Below the pieces are notes generated by a model. It was not told the DNA's origin. It was given only the letters and a program-made list of their open reading frames with translations, and did not search any database. Of a stretch of DNA of 29,312 nucleotides, positions 15,388 through 22,952 are shown piece by piece (position 1 is the first letter of the stretch; each line of letters opens with the position of its first letter). Made by a program: the position numbers and the translations under genes. The stretch comes from an uncultured Clostridia bacterium. GTDB taxonomy: Bacteria > Bacillota > Clostridia > Peptostreptococcales > Anaerovoracaceae. The stretch is from assembly GCA_934247125.1 (NCBI GenBank), contig CAKQIZ010000014.1, forward strand, positions 1-29,312. Direction: 5' to 3'.

Positions 15388-16791
15388 ATGAGCAGAAAAG
15401 TTACAATGGAAAAGCTTACGGCCCTGGCGAAGAACAGAGGATATATCTATCCGGGTTCTGAAATATACGGCGGGCTGGCCAACACATGGGACTACGGTCC
15501 GCTTGGTGTTGAGTTCAAGAACAACATCAAGAAGGCATGGTGGAAGAAATTCGTTCAGGAATCAAAATATAATGTGGGTCTTGATGCAGCGATACTGATG
15601 AACCCGCAGACATGGGTGGCTTCAGGACACGTTGGCGGATTCGCGGATCCGCTGATCGACTGCAAGAGCTGCAAGTCGAGATTCAGAGCAGACCAGCTTA
15701 TCGAAGGCTGGCTCAAGGAACAGGGAATGGAAGATATAACGGTTGACGGATGGTCGAACGACAAACTGCAGTCATTCATCGAGGAGAAGGGCATCAAATG
15801 TCCTGAATGCGGCAAGGCGGACTTTACAGGCATCCGCCAGTTCAATCTCATGTTCAAGACATTCCAGGGCGTTACGGAAGATTCCAAAGCGGAGATATTC
15901 CTCAGACCGGAAACTGCTCAGGGAATATTCGTCAACTTCAAAAACGTACAGAGAACTTCAAGAAAGAAGATTCCGTTCGGTATCGCACAGGTGGGAAAAT
16001 CGTTCAGAAATGAGATCACACCCGGCAATTTCATTTTCAGAACAAGAGAATTCGAACAGATGGAGCTTGAGTTCTTCTGTGCTCCGGGAACAGACCTTGA
16101 ATGGTTCGCATACTGGAAGGATTATTGTGTAAACTTCCTGAAAGCGCTCGGAATGAAGGATGAAAACATAAAACTCAGAGACCACGATCAGGAAGAACTG
16201 TCGCACTACAGCAATGCTACTACAGACATAGAGTACAGATTCCCGTTTGGATGGGGAGAACTCTGGGGTATCGCAGACAGAACTGATTTTGACCTCAAAC
16301 AGCATATGGAACATTCAGGACAGGACATGAGCTACATGGATCCTGAAACGAATGAGAAATACGTGCCTTACTGCATAGAGCCGTCTCTCGGTGCAGACCG
16401 TGTGGCGCTGGCATTCCTTACAGAAGCGTATGATGAAGAAGTGCTGACTGACAGCAAGGGCAAGGAAGATGTGAGAACAGTCCTCAGGCTGCATCCGGCG
16501 CTCGCGCCGTTCAAGGCTGCAGTTCTTCCTCTTGCAAAGAAGCTTGCGCCTGTTGCGGAGCCTATCTATGAGGAGCTTGCAAAGCATTTCTCAGTCGATT
16601 ACGACGTTACAGGTTCCATAGGCAAGAGATACAGAAGAGAGGACGAGATAGGAACACCGTTCTCGATATGCGTGGACTTTGATACAGAGACAGACGGCTG
16701 CGTCACTGTAAGAGACAGAGACACGATGGAACAGATCCGTATACCTGTTGAGCAGGTCAAGGAATATATAGAGCAAAAATTAGTCTTTTAA
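15388..16791 (+). CDS. glyS: Glycyl-tRNA synthetase, single-chain class II type
   Basis: Charges tRNA-Gly. It has 467 residues, belonging to the alpha2 (eukaryote/archaea-like) type rather than the glyQ/glyS alpha2-beta2 type. The N-terminus is [25 protein letters not shown] zinc-ribbon-like insertion has CKSCKSRF and CPECGKADF. Class II motif 2 is [26 protein letters not shown] and motif 3 includes [12 protein letters not shown]; an anticodon-binding domain closes the protein. ATG 15388 is chosen because the family starts near this point and AAGGAAG/AAGGAA precede it; the frame is open further upstream in overlap with the previous gene, without family resemblance. Its codons are more biased than upstream genes, consistent with high expression. 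Confidence 0.96.
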   Translation: MSRKVTMEKLTALAKNRGYIYPGSEIYGGLANTWDYGPLGVEFKNNIKKAWWKKFVQESKYNVGLDAAILMNPQTWVASGHVGGFADPLIDCKSCKSRFRADQLIEGWLKEQGMEDITVDGWSNDKLQSFIEEKGIKCPECGKADFTGIRQFNLMFKTFQGVTEDSKAEIFLRPETAQGIFVNFKNVQRTSRKKIPFGIAQVGKSFRNEITPGNFIFRTREFEQMELEFFCAPGTDLEWFAYWKDYCVNFLKALGMKDENIKLRDHDQEELSHYSNATTDIEYRFPFGWGELWGIADRTDFDLKQHMEHSGQDMSYMDPETNEKYVPYCIEPSLGADRVALAFLTEAYDEEVLTDSKGKEDVRTVLRLHPALAPFKAAVLPLAKKLAPVAEPIYEELAKHFSVDYDVTGSIGKRYRREDEIGTPFSICVDFDTETDGCVTVRDRDTMEQIRIPVEQVKEYIEQKLVF

Positions 16792-16819
16792 TTTTAAAGC
16801 GAGGAGAGTAAAAGGTAAA

Positions 16820-19441
16820 ATGAAAAAATTTGTGTATTCATTCAATGAAGGCTCAAAAGACATGAAGGACCTGCTGGGCGGCAAAGGTGCGAATCTGGCA
16901 GAAATGACAAAGATAGGTCTCCCTGTGCCTTTTGGATTCACGGTAACAACTGAAGCATGCAACAGATATTACGAAGAAGGAAAGACTATCGGTGAAGATA
17001 TAGTAGCGGCCATCTTTGAGAAACTCGAAGAACTGGAAAACGTTACAGGAAAGAAATTCGGAGACGTAGGCAATCCGCTTCTGGTTTCAGTTCGTTCCGG
17101 CGCAAAGATCTCAATGCCGGGAATGATGGACACTATCCTGAACCTGGGACTGAACGACAATACAGTAGAAGGTCTTGCAGCACTTACAGAAAATCCTAGA
17201 TTCGCATATGACAGCTACAGAAGATTCATCCAGATGTTCGGTGATGTAGTAATGGAGATCGACAAGAGAAAGTTCGATGCGATCTTCGATGCGCAGAAAG
17301 AGAAGAAGGGCTGCACATTCGACGTAGAGCTCACTACAGAAGATCTCAAGGAGATCATTGCAGGCTATAAAGCTCTCGTTAAGGATGAAATGGGCAGAGA
17401 CTTCCCTCAGGAGCCTAAAGATCAGCTGATGGAAGCTGTAATGGCAGTATTCAGATCATGGAACAATGACAGAGCTATCCTTTACAGAAAGCTCAATGAG
17501 ATCCCTGACAGCATCGGTACCGCTGTAAACGTACAGTCGATGGTATTCGGCAACATGGGAGATACATCAGGTACAGGTGTTGCATTTACAAGAAATGCTG
17601 CAACAGGTGAAAAAGCGCTGTTTGGCGAGTTCCTCGTGAACGCTCAGGGCGAAGACGTTGTAGCAGGTATCAGAACACCGCAGCCTATCGCAGAGATGGC
17701 AGAAGCTTTCCCGGAAGTTTACAAGGAATTCGTAAGGATCGCAGAACTTCTTGAAAACCACTACAGAGACATGCAGGACATGGAGTTCACTGTAGAAAGA
17801 GAAAAGCTTTACATGCTCCAGACAAGAAACGGCAAGAGAACAGCTCCTGCAGCAGTGAAGATCGCTGTTGACATGGAAGCTGAAGGCCTTATAGATAAAG
17901 AAACTGCAATCATGCGTATAGAACCGGCTCAGATCGATCAGCTGCTTCACCCTATGTTCGATGAAGCAGAGCTTGCAAAGGCTGAAAAGCTGACTAAGGG
18001 ACTTCCGGCATCACCGGGTGCAGCAACAGGAAAGATCTACTTCAACGCTTCAGATGCTGAAGCGGCAGCTGCAAACGGGGAAAAAGTGATCCTTGTAAGA
18101 CTCGAGACATCACCTGAAGACCTTGCAGGTATGGTAGCGGCAGAAGGTATCCTCACTGCAAGAGGCGGCATGACATCACATGCGGCAGTAGTTGCAAGAG
18201 GTATGGGTAAGTGCTGCGTATCTGGCTGCTCAGAGATCAAGGTAGATGAAGACAACAAGAAACTTATCATCGGCGGAGAGACTTTCGTTGAGGGAGACTA
18301 CATCTCACTGAACGGATCTGCAGGTGACGTACTCAAAGGCCAGGTAAAGACTGTTCCGCCTGAACTGTCAGGAGACTTTGGAAAGATCATGTCATGGGCT
18401 GACGATATCAGAACCCTGAAGGTAAGAACAAATGCCGACAATCCTAGAGATGCAAAGCAGGCAGTTGACTTCGGTGCTGAAGGTATCGGACTCTGCAGAA
18501 CTGAGCACATGTTCTTCGAAGAAGAGAGGATCCCGGCTATCAGAAGAATGATCATGGCTGATACAGAAGAAGAGAGAAGAGAAGCTCTGAAGTTCCTCCT
18601 GCCATATCAGCAGGGAGACTTCGAGGGAATATATGAAACTATGGGTGACAGACCGGTAACTATCAGATTGCTGGATCCGCCTCTCCACGAGTTCATCCCG
18701 CACACAGACGAAGAGCTTCATGAACTGTCGGCACAGATCAACGTTCCATACGAAAAACTGGCAAAGAAGGCAGAAGAACTCCACGAGTTCAACCCTATGC
18801 TCGGACACAGAGGCTGCAGACTTGCTGTTACATATCCTGAGATCGCAGAGATGCAGGCTGAAGCTGTCATCAGAGCAGCTATCAAGGTAAGAGCTGAAAA
18901 GGGATACGATATCATTCCTGAGATCATGATCCCGCTCGTAGGCATGAAGGCTGAGCTGGCTGATGTAAAGGCTACAGTAGTGAAGACTGTCGACAAGGTG
19001 ATGGAAGAAGAAGGCGTTAAGTTCGATTACATGGTAGGCACCATGATCGAGATCCCTAGAGCAGCTCTGACTGCAGACGAGATCGCTGAAGAAGCTGAAT
19101 TCTTCTCATTCGGTACTAACGACCTGACTCAGATGACATTCGGATTCTCAAGAGACGATACAGGCAATATCATCAAGGAATACAGAGACAAGGGTATCTT
19201 CGAGGACGATCCGTTCCAGAGCATCGATCAGACAGGCGTAGGCAAACTCGTGAAGATGGCTGTAGAGCTCGGTAAGCAGACAAGACCGAACATCAAGCTC
19301 GGTATCTGCGGAGAACACGGCGGAGATCCTAAGTCGATCGCATTCTGCAATGCAGTAGGACTCCAGTACGTATCGTGCTCGCCGTTCAGAGTTCCTATCG
19401 CAAGACTGGCAGCAGCACAGGCAGCTATCAACCAGAGATAA
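16820..19441 (+). CDS. ppdK: Pyruvate, phosphate dikinase
   Basis: Interconverts PEP, AMP and PPi with pyruvate, ATP and Pi. In anaerobic Clostridia it often works in the glycolytic direction, saving PPi energy, or in reverse. It has 873 residues, one fewer than the C. symbiosum enzyme. The N-terminal ATP-grasp nucleotide domain opens FNEGSKDMKDLLGGKGANLAEM. The swivelling phosphohistidine domain carries GGMTSHAAVVARG with catalytic His454 and the nearby Thr452. The C-terminal PEP/pyruvate TIM barrel ends with GICGEHGGDP containing Cys830. The ATG is preceded by GAGGAG about 13 bases upstream and AAAGG nearer. Codon use is strikingly biased (Ile mostly ATC, Arg almost only AGA), the mark of a very highly expressed gene. 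Confidence 0.97.
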   Translation: MKKFVYSFNEGSKDMKDLLGGKGANLAEMTKIGLPVPFGFTVTTEACNRYYEEGKTIGEDIVAAIFEKLEELENVTGKKFGDVGNPLLVSVRSGAKISMPGMMDTILNLGLNDNTVEGLAALTENPRFAYDSYRRFIQMFGDVVMEIDKRKFDAIFDAQKEKKGCTFDVELTTEDLKEIIAGYKALVKDEMGRDFPQEPKDQLMEAVMAVFRSWNNDRAILYRKLNEIPDSIGTAVNVQSMVFGNMGDTSGTGVAFTRNAATGEKALFGEFLVNAQGEDVVAGIRTPQPIAEMAEAFPEVYKEFVRIAELLENHYRDMQDMEFTVEREKLYMLQTRNGKRTAPAAVKIAVDMEAEGLIDKETAIMRIEPAQIDQLLHPMFDEAELAKAEKLTKGLPASPGAATGKIYFNASDAEAAAANGEKVILVRLETSPEDLAGMVAAEGILTARGGMTSHAAVVARGMGKCCVSGCSEIKVDEDNKKLIIGGETFVEGDYISLNGSAGDVLKGQVKTVPPELSGDFGKIMSWADDIRTLKVRTNADNPRDAKQAVDFGAEGIGLCRTEHMFFEEERIPAIRRMIMADTEEERREALKFLLPYQQGDFEGIYETMGDRPVTIRLLDPPLHEFIPHTDEELHELSAQINVPYEKLAKKAEELHEFNPMLGHRGCRLAVTYPEIAEMQAEAVIRAAIKVRAEKGYDIIPEIMIPLVGMKAELADVKATVVKTVDKVMEEEGVKFDYMVGTMIEIPRAALTADEIAEEAEFFSFGTNDLTQMTFGFSRDDTGNIIKEYRDKGIFEDDPFQSIDQTGVGKLVKMAVELGKQTRPNIKLGICGEHGGDPKSIAFCNAVGLQYVSCSPFRVPIARLAAAQAAINQR

Positions 19442-19457
19442 GATCAGGATCGGTACA

Positions 19458-19469
19458 GGCTGAAAACTG
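19458..19469 (+). repeat. Possible partial copy of the 5.2-kb repeat arm
   Basis: GGCTGAAAACTG here is identical to 12 contiguous bases of the arm sequence TGGCTGAAAACTGGAAAT (reverse strand of 5237-5254 and 5341-5358). No partner arm is seen nearby. It could be chance. Confidence 0.25.
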
Positions 19470-19471
19470 AA

Positions 19472-20368
19472 TCATATAAGCGTATCATTAGAAATAGTGA
19501 TACGCTTTATTGTAGAAAAAGAAAACTCCGCGTTTGACGCGGGGATCATTTTTTTTTTTCTTTTCACCGGATAGCAGACCTCGGTCACAAATTCATCGGG
19601 ATCGCTTGTTTCGTGCGGACTGACGTGGTAAATATTGAACATGGGACCGGCACTTTCATATCCGTTGGCATCCAGCCACGCGACAACAGCGGCGTAGACC
19701 TCCGTGATCAGATGATAACCACCCTTGAACGTGCAGCTCGCCACCGTGACTTCCGGCAATGTGAGGAACTTTACATGCCTTGTATCGGGATAACTTCCCT
19801 TGACGGTCTTCCATGTCATCACTTCCACGTCTTTCTCCTTGTATTCTCCATCAAGGAAAGTGACGGCACAGAGGCACGGGTCTGCCTCAACAAGCTTCAT
19901 ATTAGCGGTTTCGGACATCATGGTACTCCATACGGTCCCCTCATCTTCATAGCGCGGAATGGTCATATGGACTGTTGCGGCATAGCGAGCCGGAATTGTT
20001 CTGATCGTAACATTGTAATTCATGCTTTCTTCCTTTCTCAGCCTCTGTCGGGCTGCATCCAGAAGCGTCAGCTTATATGCTGTATCCTGTGAGAGCTGCT
20101 TTAATTCCCGTTCCTTTTCTGTAAAGTACATCTCCATCTTTTCCTTGTCATCATAAACATCAAGGATCCTGACGATATCTGCAAGAGAAAAGCCCATATC
20201 CTTCAGTGCCGTAATGTGGCAGACTGTCGGGAGCTGATCTTCTCTGTAATATCTGTAATCGGTGGATCGGTCGGTCTCAGCAGGCTTCAGAAGCCCTATC
20301 TCATCGTAGTGGCGCAGCATTCTGACGCTGACCCTGGACAGTTTTGAAAATTCTCCTATTTTAAGCAC
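19472..20368 (-). CDS. MerR-family regulator with GyrI-like effector domain (C-terminus probably frame-extended)
   Basis: A 298-residue frame. Residues 1-70 are a MerR winged helix (LKIGEFSKLSRVSVRMLRHYDEIGLLKP), a coiled-coil linker follows, and from about 117 a GyrI-like small-molecule-binding domain (VTIRTIPARYAATVHMTIPRY). It resembles BltR/BmrR-style multidrug sensors. Such proteins end near CYPVKRK. Here the frame passes an A11 tract (19549-19559) and continues 25 codons through its own terminator. With ten A's the stop TGA would come immediately. The start is GTG 20368, after AGGAGGTG with good spacing. Its own promoter has the MerR-type 19-bp spacer, so autoregulation is likely. The target gene is not evident. 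An indel or sequencing error in the homopolymer is possible. Confidence 0.85.
   Translation of the reverse strand: MLKIGEFSKLSRVSVRMLRHYDEIGLLKPAETDRSTDYRYYREDQLPTVCHITALKDMGFSLADIVRILDVYDDKEKMEMYFTEKERELKQLSQDTAYKLTLLDAARQRLRKEESMNYNVTIRTIPARYAATVHMTIPRYEDEGTVWSTMMSETANMKLVEADPCLCAVTFLDGEYKEKDVEVMTWKTVKGSYPDTRHVKFLTLPEVTVASCTFKGGYHLITEVYAAVVAWLDANGYESAGPMFNIYHVSPHETSDPDEFVTEVCYPVKRKKKMIPASNAEFSFSTIKRITISNDTLI
19478..19510 (+). terminator. Hairpin terminator after ppdK
   Basis: AAGCGTATCATTA (19478-19490) and TAGTGATACGCTT (19495-19507) form a 13-bp stem with one G-U pair, closed by a GAAA tetraloop and followed by TATTGT. The U-tract is modest; a second, stronger hairpin follows 16 bp later. 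Confidence 0.65.
19511..19564. terminator. Bidirectional terminator between ppdK and the MerR gene
   Basis: An 8-bp stem (19526-19533 with 19537-19544, loop TTG) is flanked by AAAAAGAAAA on the left and ATCATT followed by a long T run on the right. On the plus strand it is a classic terminator ending in T11. On the minus strand the hairpin is followed by TTTTCTTTTTC, a good terminator for the MerR gene. Confidence 0.75.
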
Positions 20369-20410
20369 GGTGGCACCTCCTGTTTGCTGTTATTTTTTGA
20401 GCTCGCGGTT

Positions 20411-20441
20411 ATTATAATCTCTGCCACAGTGTGAGAGTCAA
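20411..20441 (-). promoter_or_regulatory. MerR-type promoter with 19-bp spacer and dyad operator
   Basis: On the minus strand: TTGACT (20441-20436), a 19-bp spacer, TATAAT (20416-20411). A 19-bp imperfect palindrome with the pattern CTCTnnCACtGTGnnAGAG fills 20419-20437, almost exactly the spacer. This over-long spacer with an internal dyad is the hallmark of promoters that MerR proteins activate by DNA distortion. Confidence 0.75.
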
Positions 20442-20537
20442 GCTGATTTTCATTGTTTTCATATACTCTGCCATAATCCATGTTTCTGCTTCCGAGTATC
20501 GCATACCGAATACCGCATTCTCCTTTACTGCAATAAA

Positions 20538-21164
20538 TCAGAACAGCTGTCCCGGAAGCTTCAGCTTTTGTTTTGCCGGAAATGTGGATTCAAACTGTTC
20601 AAAGCCGTCCGGATCTTTCTCGCAGACAAAATACCCCTCCGGGTCTTTATAAGTGCCGGAAATGCCGTCAAGAAAGCCGGGAGTCAGCTCCCTGATTAGG
20701 AAATAGTCAGCCTCCGGATCGTCAGCATAGTGCACACCTTTGGTTTTAGCGGGAACAAAGCCGGACTTGCCGTAAAAGTCAATATTGCCGGTGATTGCCA
20801 GCGCGCCTGCGCCCATGTCTCTGGCTTTTTCCATGGAATAGTCGAGCAACTGCTTACCGTAGCCCTGTCGCTTATGCTCAGGTATGATCCCTATAGGACC
20901 GAAGGTCATGATAGGCACCTTTCTTCTATCATCGCACTCGATTTCCGAGCGAACATAGATGACCTGCCCGATCAGCTCGCCATTAAGCTCCATAACGAAG
21001 TCCAGCTCCGGAACGAACGCCGGATCATTCCGATAGCAGTGCAGCACATAGTGCTCCATGCAGCCGGGGCGATAAACATTCCAGAATGCCTCGCGTGTCA
21101 GGTTTTCAACATTTCTGTAATCGTTTTTTGTTTCAAGACGGATGGTGATATTGTCTTTCATCAT
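20538..21164 (-). CDS. GNAT-family N-acetyltransferase
   Basis: A 208-residue predicted acetyltransferase. The acetyl-CoA motif is IGIIPEHKRQGYGKQLLDYSMEKARDMGAGAL (around residues 92-122), with the R/Q-x-x-G-x-G/A pyrophosphate loop seen as RQGYGK. FYGKSGFVPA is the usual following motif. The C-terminal third (EGYFVCEKDPDGFEQFESTFP) is not assigned. The substrate is unknown. The start ATG (21164) overlaps the stop of the upstream DUF998 gene as ATGA and follows GAGGAGG, so the two are coupled. It is the last gene of the TetR-led operon; no clear terminator was seen after it. Confidence 0.85.
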   Translation of the reverse strand: MMKDNITIRLETKNDYRNVENLTREAFWNVYRPGCMEHYVLHCYRNDPAFVPELDFVMELNGELIGQVIYVRSEIECDDRRKVPIMTFGPIGIIPEHKRQGYGKQLLDYSMEKARDMGAGALAITGNIDFYGKSGFVPAKTKGVHYADDPEADYFLIRELTPGFLDGISGTYKDPEGYFVCEKDPDGFEQFESTFPAKQKLKLPGQLF

Positions 21165-21814
21165 AATAGATCCTCCTCTGTAAAATTATTTTGTTTTGAT
21201 TTCATACAAAACAGGTGAATGCCCAGCGCAGCATTGAAACCTGTCGCAGCAAACACGCTGAAGCGCTCAACAATGCCGAAGCAGTCGGGCGGTACGATTT
21301 TCATACCAATTGCGCCGGTTAGCATCATTGCAAGTGCAGCGGCGGCGCAAATGCCGTAAGAACGGCACGCTCTGTTTTTTGCACCGGCGACGATGATAAC
21401 GGTCAGCGATGCGATGGACAGCAGTACCACCAATGCGGTGACGATCATGTGCATGACATCCTGAAATGCCCCGGCATAGCCGCTGTCACTCAGCGGAAAC
21501 ATCCGATAGCCGACTGCCGATATCCATTCCATGATGGCAAACAGATAGATACCCAAGCGGAGCAGCCTGGTTTTCTGTCCCTGGATGCCGATGCAGACGA
21601 CAGTTGCGCAAATGACTTCGCACGCATTGTAAAGGGCGCTCAGCTGGTTCCACAATGTCAGTGACGGCGCATTTGCCGCGCTCAGGTCACTGACTGCCTG
21701 CGCCATCCAGTTGTAGCCGGGGTAGGCCAGCGGTGCAAATACCACTGCTGCCATGTATGAAAGAAAGCTGATGACACCGAGCAGTCCAAGCCTTTGTATT
21801 AAAGTTTTTTTCAT
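21161..21814 (-). CDS. DUF998 integral membrane protein
   Basis: A 217-residue protein with about six membrane helices. The DUF998 hallmark PLAYPGYNWMAQAVSDLSAANAPSLTLWNQL lies after the first helix (residues about 28-58). DUF998 proteins have no established function. It has a strong AGGAGG six bases before the ATG at 21814, directly after the hairpin that follows the KTR gene. Its end overlaps the GNAT gene by 4 bp. As a repressor-led operon member it may contribute to resistance or envelope modification, which is inference. Confidence 0.85.
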   Translation of the reverse strand: MKKTLIQRLGLLGVISFLSYMAAVVFAPLAYPGYNWMAQAVSDLSAANAPSLTLWNQLSALYNACEVICATVVCIGIQGQKTRLLRLGIYLFAIMEWISAVGYRMFPLSDSGYAGAFQDVMHMIVTALVVLLSIASLTVIIVAGAKNRACRSYGICAAAALAMMLTGAIGMKIVPPDCFGIVERFSVFAATGFNAALGIHLFCMKSKQNNFTEEDLL

Positions 21815-21829
21815 GTTTTTCCTCCTGAA

Positions 21830-21876
21830 AAAGACGCAGCACCGACCACAGAAATTGCGGTCAGCACTGCGTCTTT
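21830..21876 (-). terminator. Intra-operon hairpin between the KTR and DUF998 genes
   Basis: Perfect 10-bp stem AAAGACGCAG / CTGCGTCTTT (21830-21839 with 21867-21876) with an inner GACC/GGTC pairing, then TTTTTC on the minus strand and immediately the AGGAGG of the next gene. It starts inside the last codons of the KTR gene. It probably acts as a partial terminator or an expression-balancing hairpin. Confidence 0.55.
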
Positions 21877-22052
21877 GCGTCTGGCTGATTGATGATCTCT
21901 ATTTGAAAGTTCTGCGCATTGATTATGCGCTCCTGTTTGCACTTGGGACAAAACAGGGGGAAGTCCTGAAGCACTGTTCTCTGCAAAAGCCGCAGCCGCG
22001 TCTTTGCTCCGCAGACAGGGCACAGGATCCATTTTTCTTCTGTTTTACTCAT
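21861..22052 (-). CDS. Cysteine-rich KTR-type small protein
   Basis: A 63-residue zinc-ribbon-like protein with two CxxC knuckles, CPVCGAKTR (Cys11, Cys14) and CPKCKQE (Cys35, Cys38), and the closing DAKTQC. This matches the 'cysteine-rich KTR' family often found on conjugative or other mobile elements of Firmicutes. I start at ATG 22052, overlapping the TetR stop by 8 bp, because AAGGCGGTGA lies just upstream; longer in-frame starts would run into TetR. The function is unknown, and the fold suggests nucleic-acid or protein binding. It also hints that the operon was acquired horizontally. Confidence 0.8.
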   Translation of the reverse strand: MSKTEEKWILCPVCGAKTRLRLLQRTVLQDFPLFCPKCKQERIINAQNFQIEIINQPDAKTQC

Positions 22053-22695
22053 GCTGTTCACCGCCTTGTTCACCGATGCTGTGGACCATGCGAAAGAAGA
22101 TCCGGACATGGCTGTGGAGCTTTTCCAGACATTCGCTTTCTCGCTCCGGCTGACGATCGCAGATACCGATGAGCGTTACGACCGGTGCGACATACATCAT
22201 GGCCAGCGTATCCGGATCCTGCGCGGTGATTTCGCCTGCCGCGATCAGCGCGCGGAAAATGCCGGCATGGTATTCCACGATGCGATCTACATATCGTTTA
22301 GAGTAAAGGCTCGCCAGCTCCGATGAACGGAATTGTTCTATGGTCATCATGCGGCGGAACCGGCTGATGCTCTCATCATGGAGAGAATACTCAAAGATCT
22401 GCCGCACCTTTTCAAAAAGCGCATCCTCGGTGATCTCAGTGAAAATAGGAATATCTTTCTGTACATTCTGCACATGGATGTCGATCTTATCGGTGTCAGC
22501 CTCATACTGCGCCGCCGTGGATTCTACGACGGCATCAAAAATCGCCTGCTTACCAGGGAAGTGATTGTACAGCGAAGGTGCTTTGATGCCTACCGCTTTT
22601 GCGATCTCACCCACGCTGACAGAATCATATCCATGCGCAGAGAACAGCTCCAGAGCTTTATCCAGGATCCGCTGTTTTGTATCCTCCTGTTTCAT
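22045..22695 (-). CDS. TetR/AcrR-family transcriptional repressor
   Basis: A 216-residue regulator. The N-terminal TetR helix-turn-helix is KQRILDKALELFSAHGYDSVSVGEIAKAVGIKAPSLYNHFPGKQAIFDAV (residues 7-57). The C-terminal ligand/dimer domain is not assignable to a named subgroup. ATG 22695 is followed by KQEDTKQRIL, as usual for the family, with the promoter and operators directly upstream. It leads a four-gene minus-strand operon (TetR, KTR, DUF998, GNAT) with overlapping or closely spaced genes, so it probably represses its own operon until a ligand is bound. Confidence 0.93.
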   Translation of the reverse strand: MKQEDTKQRILDKALELFSAHGYDSVSVGEIAKAVGIKAPSLYNHFPGKQAIFDAVVESTAAQYEADTDKIDIHVQNVQKDIPIFTEITEDALFEKVRQIFEYSLHDESISRFRRMMTIEQFRSSELASLYSKRYVDRIVEYHAGIFRALIAAGEITAQDPDTLAMMYVAPVVTLIGICDRQPERESECLEKLHSHVRIFFRMVHSIGEQGGEQHE

Positions 22696-22710
22696 AAAAT
22701 CAAACCTCGC

Positions 22711-22730
22711 TAACTAATATTCGTTAGTTA
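22711..22730. promoter_or_regulatory. TetR operator palindrome
   Basis: TAACTAA (22711-22717) and TTAGTTA (22724-22730), spaced by six bases, lie immediately downstream of the -10 box and about 15 bp before the TetR start codon. The position and the dyad fit a TetR/AcrR operator that blocks transcription initiation or early elongation. Confidence 0.7.
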
Positions 22731-22759
22731 CATTGTAACTGTATTTTGTACAATGTCAA
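22730..22759 (-). promoter_or_regulatory. Promoter of the TetR operon with an overlapping second dyad
   Basis: On the minus strand: TTGACA (22759-22754), 16-bp spacer, TACAAT (22737-22732). A perfect 8-bp inverted repeat, ACATTGTA (22730-22737) and TACAATGT (22749-22756), overlaps both promoter boxes and could be a second operator. Confidence 0.7.
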
Positions 22760-22857
22760 TAGGTAAGTAAAAATCGGGGCATGATTTAAATGATATTTTT
22801 GCATGTAAGGGTGAAACTAACCATGTTCGTGTCGAATAATGTTAAAAATCCAATTTG

Positions 22858-22912
22858 ATTCGTGTAATTTAGTGTAAATTTTAGCCTAAATTTCGTTGAA
22901 AATTACACGAAT
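22858..22912. promoter_or_regulatory. Long inverted repeat around the AAA/DUF4143 promoter
   Basis: ATTCGTGTAATT (22858-22869) and AATTACACGAAT (22901-22912) are a perfect 12-bp inverted repeat (13 bp counting the next inner pair), separated by 31 bp. The right arm lies between the -35 and -10 boxes; the left arm lies upstream. A further half-site TTCGTGT occurs at 22826-22832. It looks like a two-site operator. Confidence 0.6.
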
Positions 22913-22924
22913 GATTGGTATGAT
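22896..22924 (+). promoter_or_regulatory. Sigma-A-type promoter of the AAA/DUF4143 gene
   Basis: TTGAAA (22896-22901), 17-bp spacer, TATGAT (22919-22924), 28 bp upstream of the start codon, giving a very short leader that includes AAAAGGAGG. Confidence 0.7.
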
Positions 22925-22952
22925 ATATATGATTTAAAAGGAGGCTGAACCA

